DNA of 14,256 nucleotides from Verrucomicrobiota bacterium (lineage in GTDB: Bacteria; Verrucomicrobiota; Verrucomicrobiia; Limisphaerales; UBA8199): NCBI GenBank assembly GCA_026397855.1, contig JAPLUA010000286.1, positions 1-14,256 of the forward strand, given 5' to 3'. Every line of letters starts with the position of its first letter. Position 1 is the first letter of the stretch. Shown here one piece after another: positions 12,763 to 14,256 of this stretch. Below the pieces are notes generated by a model. It did not search any database. It was not told where the DNA came from and worked only from the letters and a program-made list of their open reading frames with translations. The translations under genes and the position numbers were made by a program.

Positions 12763-14256
12763 TCAGGATGATCCGGTGACAGGGGTGGGTTTGAGGCGTA
12801 TGGCCAGCGAAACGCGCGTCCCCTGCCCGGGCCGGCTCTGGAGCTCGAACCGGCCGCCCAGGTCATGGAAACGTTGGCGCAGGTTGCGAAGGCCGTTTCC
12901 GGAGGTCCGGCCGGCGGAGGCGTCGAAACCGCAGCCATTGTCCTCAATCCCGACCCGCAGCGTGGAATCCTCGAAGGTCAGACGAACTCGGACCTCGGTG
13001 GCCCGGGCGTGTTTGAGAACATTATGAAGGGTCTCCTTGCAGGCCAGGTAGAAGCTGTGCCGCACCTCAGCGGCAACCACCACATCGGGCAGGTCGCGCG
13101 GGGCGGAAAACCAGCAGCGCGTCGGGCTGCCATCAAACATGTCATCCACGCGCCGCCCGAGGTATTCGATCAGGCTGTTCAGGCTGTCATTGCGGGGCAG
13201 CACAGCCCAGACAATCTCGTCGAAGGATTCGACCGTCTCGCGGGCCGTGCTGGAGATTCTCCGGGCCTGGGCGCGGACCTCCCCCGGATCGGCGGCATCC
13301 TTCTCGGCCAGCTCGGCCAGCCAGGCGATCTCCGTCAGGTTGGCCCCGACGCCGTCGTGGATATCCCGGGCGATGCGGGTGCGCTCGCGTTCGACGGAGA
13401 GCTGTGTTTCAAGGATTTGCAGCCGGCGCTTATACCGGCGCCGGGCCGCGTAGAAGGCCAGGCCGGCCAGGCCGGCTGCGGCCAGGGTTGTGACGCCGGC
13501 GACGCACCACCAGGTCTGCCAGAAGTGCGGCAGCACCCGGAACGCCAGGGTCGACCCGGGCTCGTTCCAAACCCCCGCCTGGTTGCAGGCGGCCACCCGG
13601 AATTGATAGTCGCCCGGCGGCAGGTGGCTGTACCAGGCGCTGCGTTGCCCGCCGGCCTCGACCCATTCCTTTTCCATGCCTTCGAGCTTGCGCCGGAAGC
13701 GAACGCACTCCGGCGCGCTGAAGTTCAGGCCGGTATAGCGGAACTCAAACTGATGCGGGCCGGGCGGAACGGCAAGCGGCGTGGTGCGGGCGTTCCCGGG
13801 ACCCTGCTGAGGCTGAAGAACTCCATCAACAGACATCTCCTCGATGACCACCCGCGGCGCGGCGGAGGGAGCGGTGACCTGGGCGGGATCAACCCCTGCC
13901 AGGCCCTTGATGGTCGGGAACCACAGACGGCCATCGTGCGTGCGGCATCCGGCCGGCTGAAAACCGCCCGGACAATCGAGGGCCGGTAGGCCGTCGGAAA
14001 GGCCGTAAGTGATGCATGCGAGGCGCTCCACCGCGCCATCGGCGAAAAGGTTCAACTGCTGCTTGCTGACGCGGAAGATTCCCTGGAATGAGCTGAACCA
14101 CAGGAAGCCGAGTCCATCATCGAGGATGCAGTTAATCACGCTGTCCACCAACCCGTTCCGGGTGTTGACGGTAACGAACCGTCCATTCTTGAGCCGGCAC
14201 AGGCCGCCGTCCAGGGTGCCGATCCAAAGCGCGCCGTCGGGGTCGGCGCAGAGGGC
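12763..14256 (-). CDS. sensor histidine kinase with Reg_prop and Y_Y_Y domains, partial
   Basis: The last 497 residues of a large kinase whose N-terminus is beyond the right edge. Visible order: the last two-component-regulator propeller blades (D-G-A-L-W-I-G-T-L-D-G-G-L at about 8-20, G-F-L-W-F-S-S-F-Q-G-I at about 50-60, D-G-R-L-W-F-P-T-I-K-G); then a Y_Y_Y domain with F-E-F-R-Y-T-G-L-N-F-S and G-D-Y-Q-F-R-V; one membrane helix at about 246-269; a HisKA_3 dimerisation helix with phospho-acceptor His300 in R-I-A-R-D-I-H-D-G-V-G; and a HATPase domain with the N-box (E-T-L-H-N-V-L-K-H-A), E-D-N-G-C-G-F-D and G-N-G-L-R-N-L-R-Q-R. This is the BACON-less, one-membrane-span type with a periplasmic propeller sensor, common in Bacteroidetes and Verrucomicrobia and often linked to glycan sensing; the ligand here is unknown. 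It pairs with the adjacent NarL-type regulator. Confidence 0.93.
   Translation of the reverse strand, partial: ALCADPDGALWIGTLDGGLCRLKNGRFVTVNTRNGLVDSVINCILDDGLGFLWFSSFQGIFRVSKQQLNLFADGAVERLACITYGLSDGLPALDCPGGFQPAGCRTHDGRLWFPTIKGLAGVDPAQVTAPSAAPRVVIEEMSVDGVLQPQQGPGNARTTPLAVPPGPHQFEFRYTGLNFSAPECVRFRRKLEGMEKEWVEAGGQRSAWYSHLPPGDYQFRVAACNQAGVWNEPGSTLAFRVLPHFWQTWWCVAGVTTLAAAGLAGLAFYAARRRYKRRLQILETQLSVERERTRIARDIHDGVGANLTEIAWLAELAEKDAADPGEVRAQARRISSTARETVESFDEIVWAVLPRNDSLNSLIEYLGRRVDDMFDGSPTRCWFSAPRDLPDVVVAAEVRHSFYLACKETLHNVLKHARATEVRVRLTFEDSTLRVGIEDNGCGFDASAGRTSGNGLRNLRQRFHDLGGRFELQSRPGQGTRVSLAIRLKPTPVTGSS

Overview
The window is a high-GC bacterial chromosome segment that looks like the phylum Verrucomicrobiota, probably the Limisphaerales/Pedosphaera-type group. 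This placement is an inference from gene content: a sensor kinase with propeller and Y_Y_Y domains, a secreted PQQ-like propeller protein opening with a W-R-G-P-D-x-N-G motif, a Tat-exported pectate-lyase-fold protein, a two-half ABC-2 permease, and almost no Shine-Dalgarno sequences. No 16S or other decisive marker is present.

Layout from left to right. (1) 1-481, minus strand: a small toxin-antitoxin-type pair, a UPF0175 protein overlapping a PIN/DUF3368 protein that runs off the left edge. (2) 482-958: gene-poor DNA with a possible decayed small ORF and a REP-like inverted pair ending at the stop codon of the next gene. (3) 959-4907, minus strand: an ABC-F ATPase, then an ABC-2 type permease with no ATPase gene beside it. 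(4) 5084-6975, plus strand: a Tat-exported beta-helix protein and an extended SDR separated by 8 nt, probably one operon. (5) 6976-7167: a second, sequence-unrelated REP-like inverted pair and a strong promoter-like sequence ending at the next start codon. (6) 7168-8364, plus strand: a secreted PQQ-like propeller protein. (7) 8383-9420, minus strand: argC. (8) 9421-9575: a heptad tandem repeat and a clear intrinsic terminator. (9) 9576-10469, minus strand: the rplM-rpsI ribosomal operon. (10) 10638-12107, plus strand: lspA and rluD, divergent from rplM. (11) 12115-14256, minus strand: a NarL-type response regulator and its partner sensor kinase, cut by the right edge.

Most of the genes are housekeeping (ribosome, pseudouridylation, arginine synthesis, lipoprotein processing) or typical of the lineage. 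I found no defence island, CRISPR array, prophage or biosynthetic cluster, and nothing I would call a new multi-gene system. The most interesting signals are non-coding. Two different inverted-repeat families share one REPIN-like architecture. There is a 7-bp-periodic array upstream of argC. Promoter-like sequences sit so close to start codons, with no Shine-Dalgarno, that leaderless transcription is plausible for several genes.
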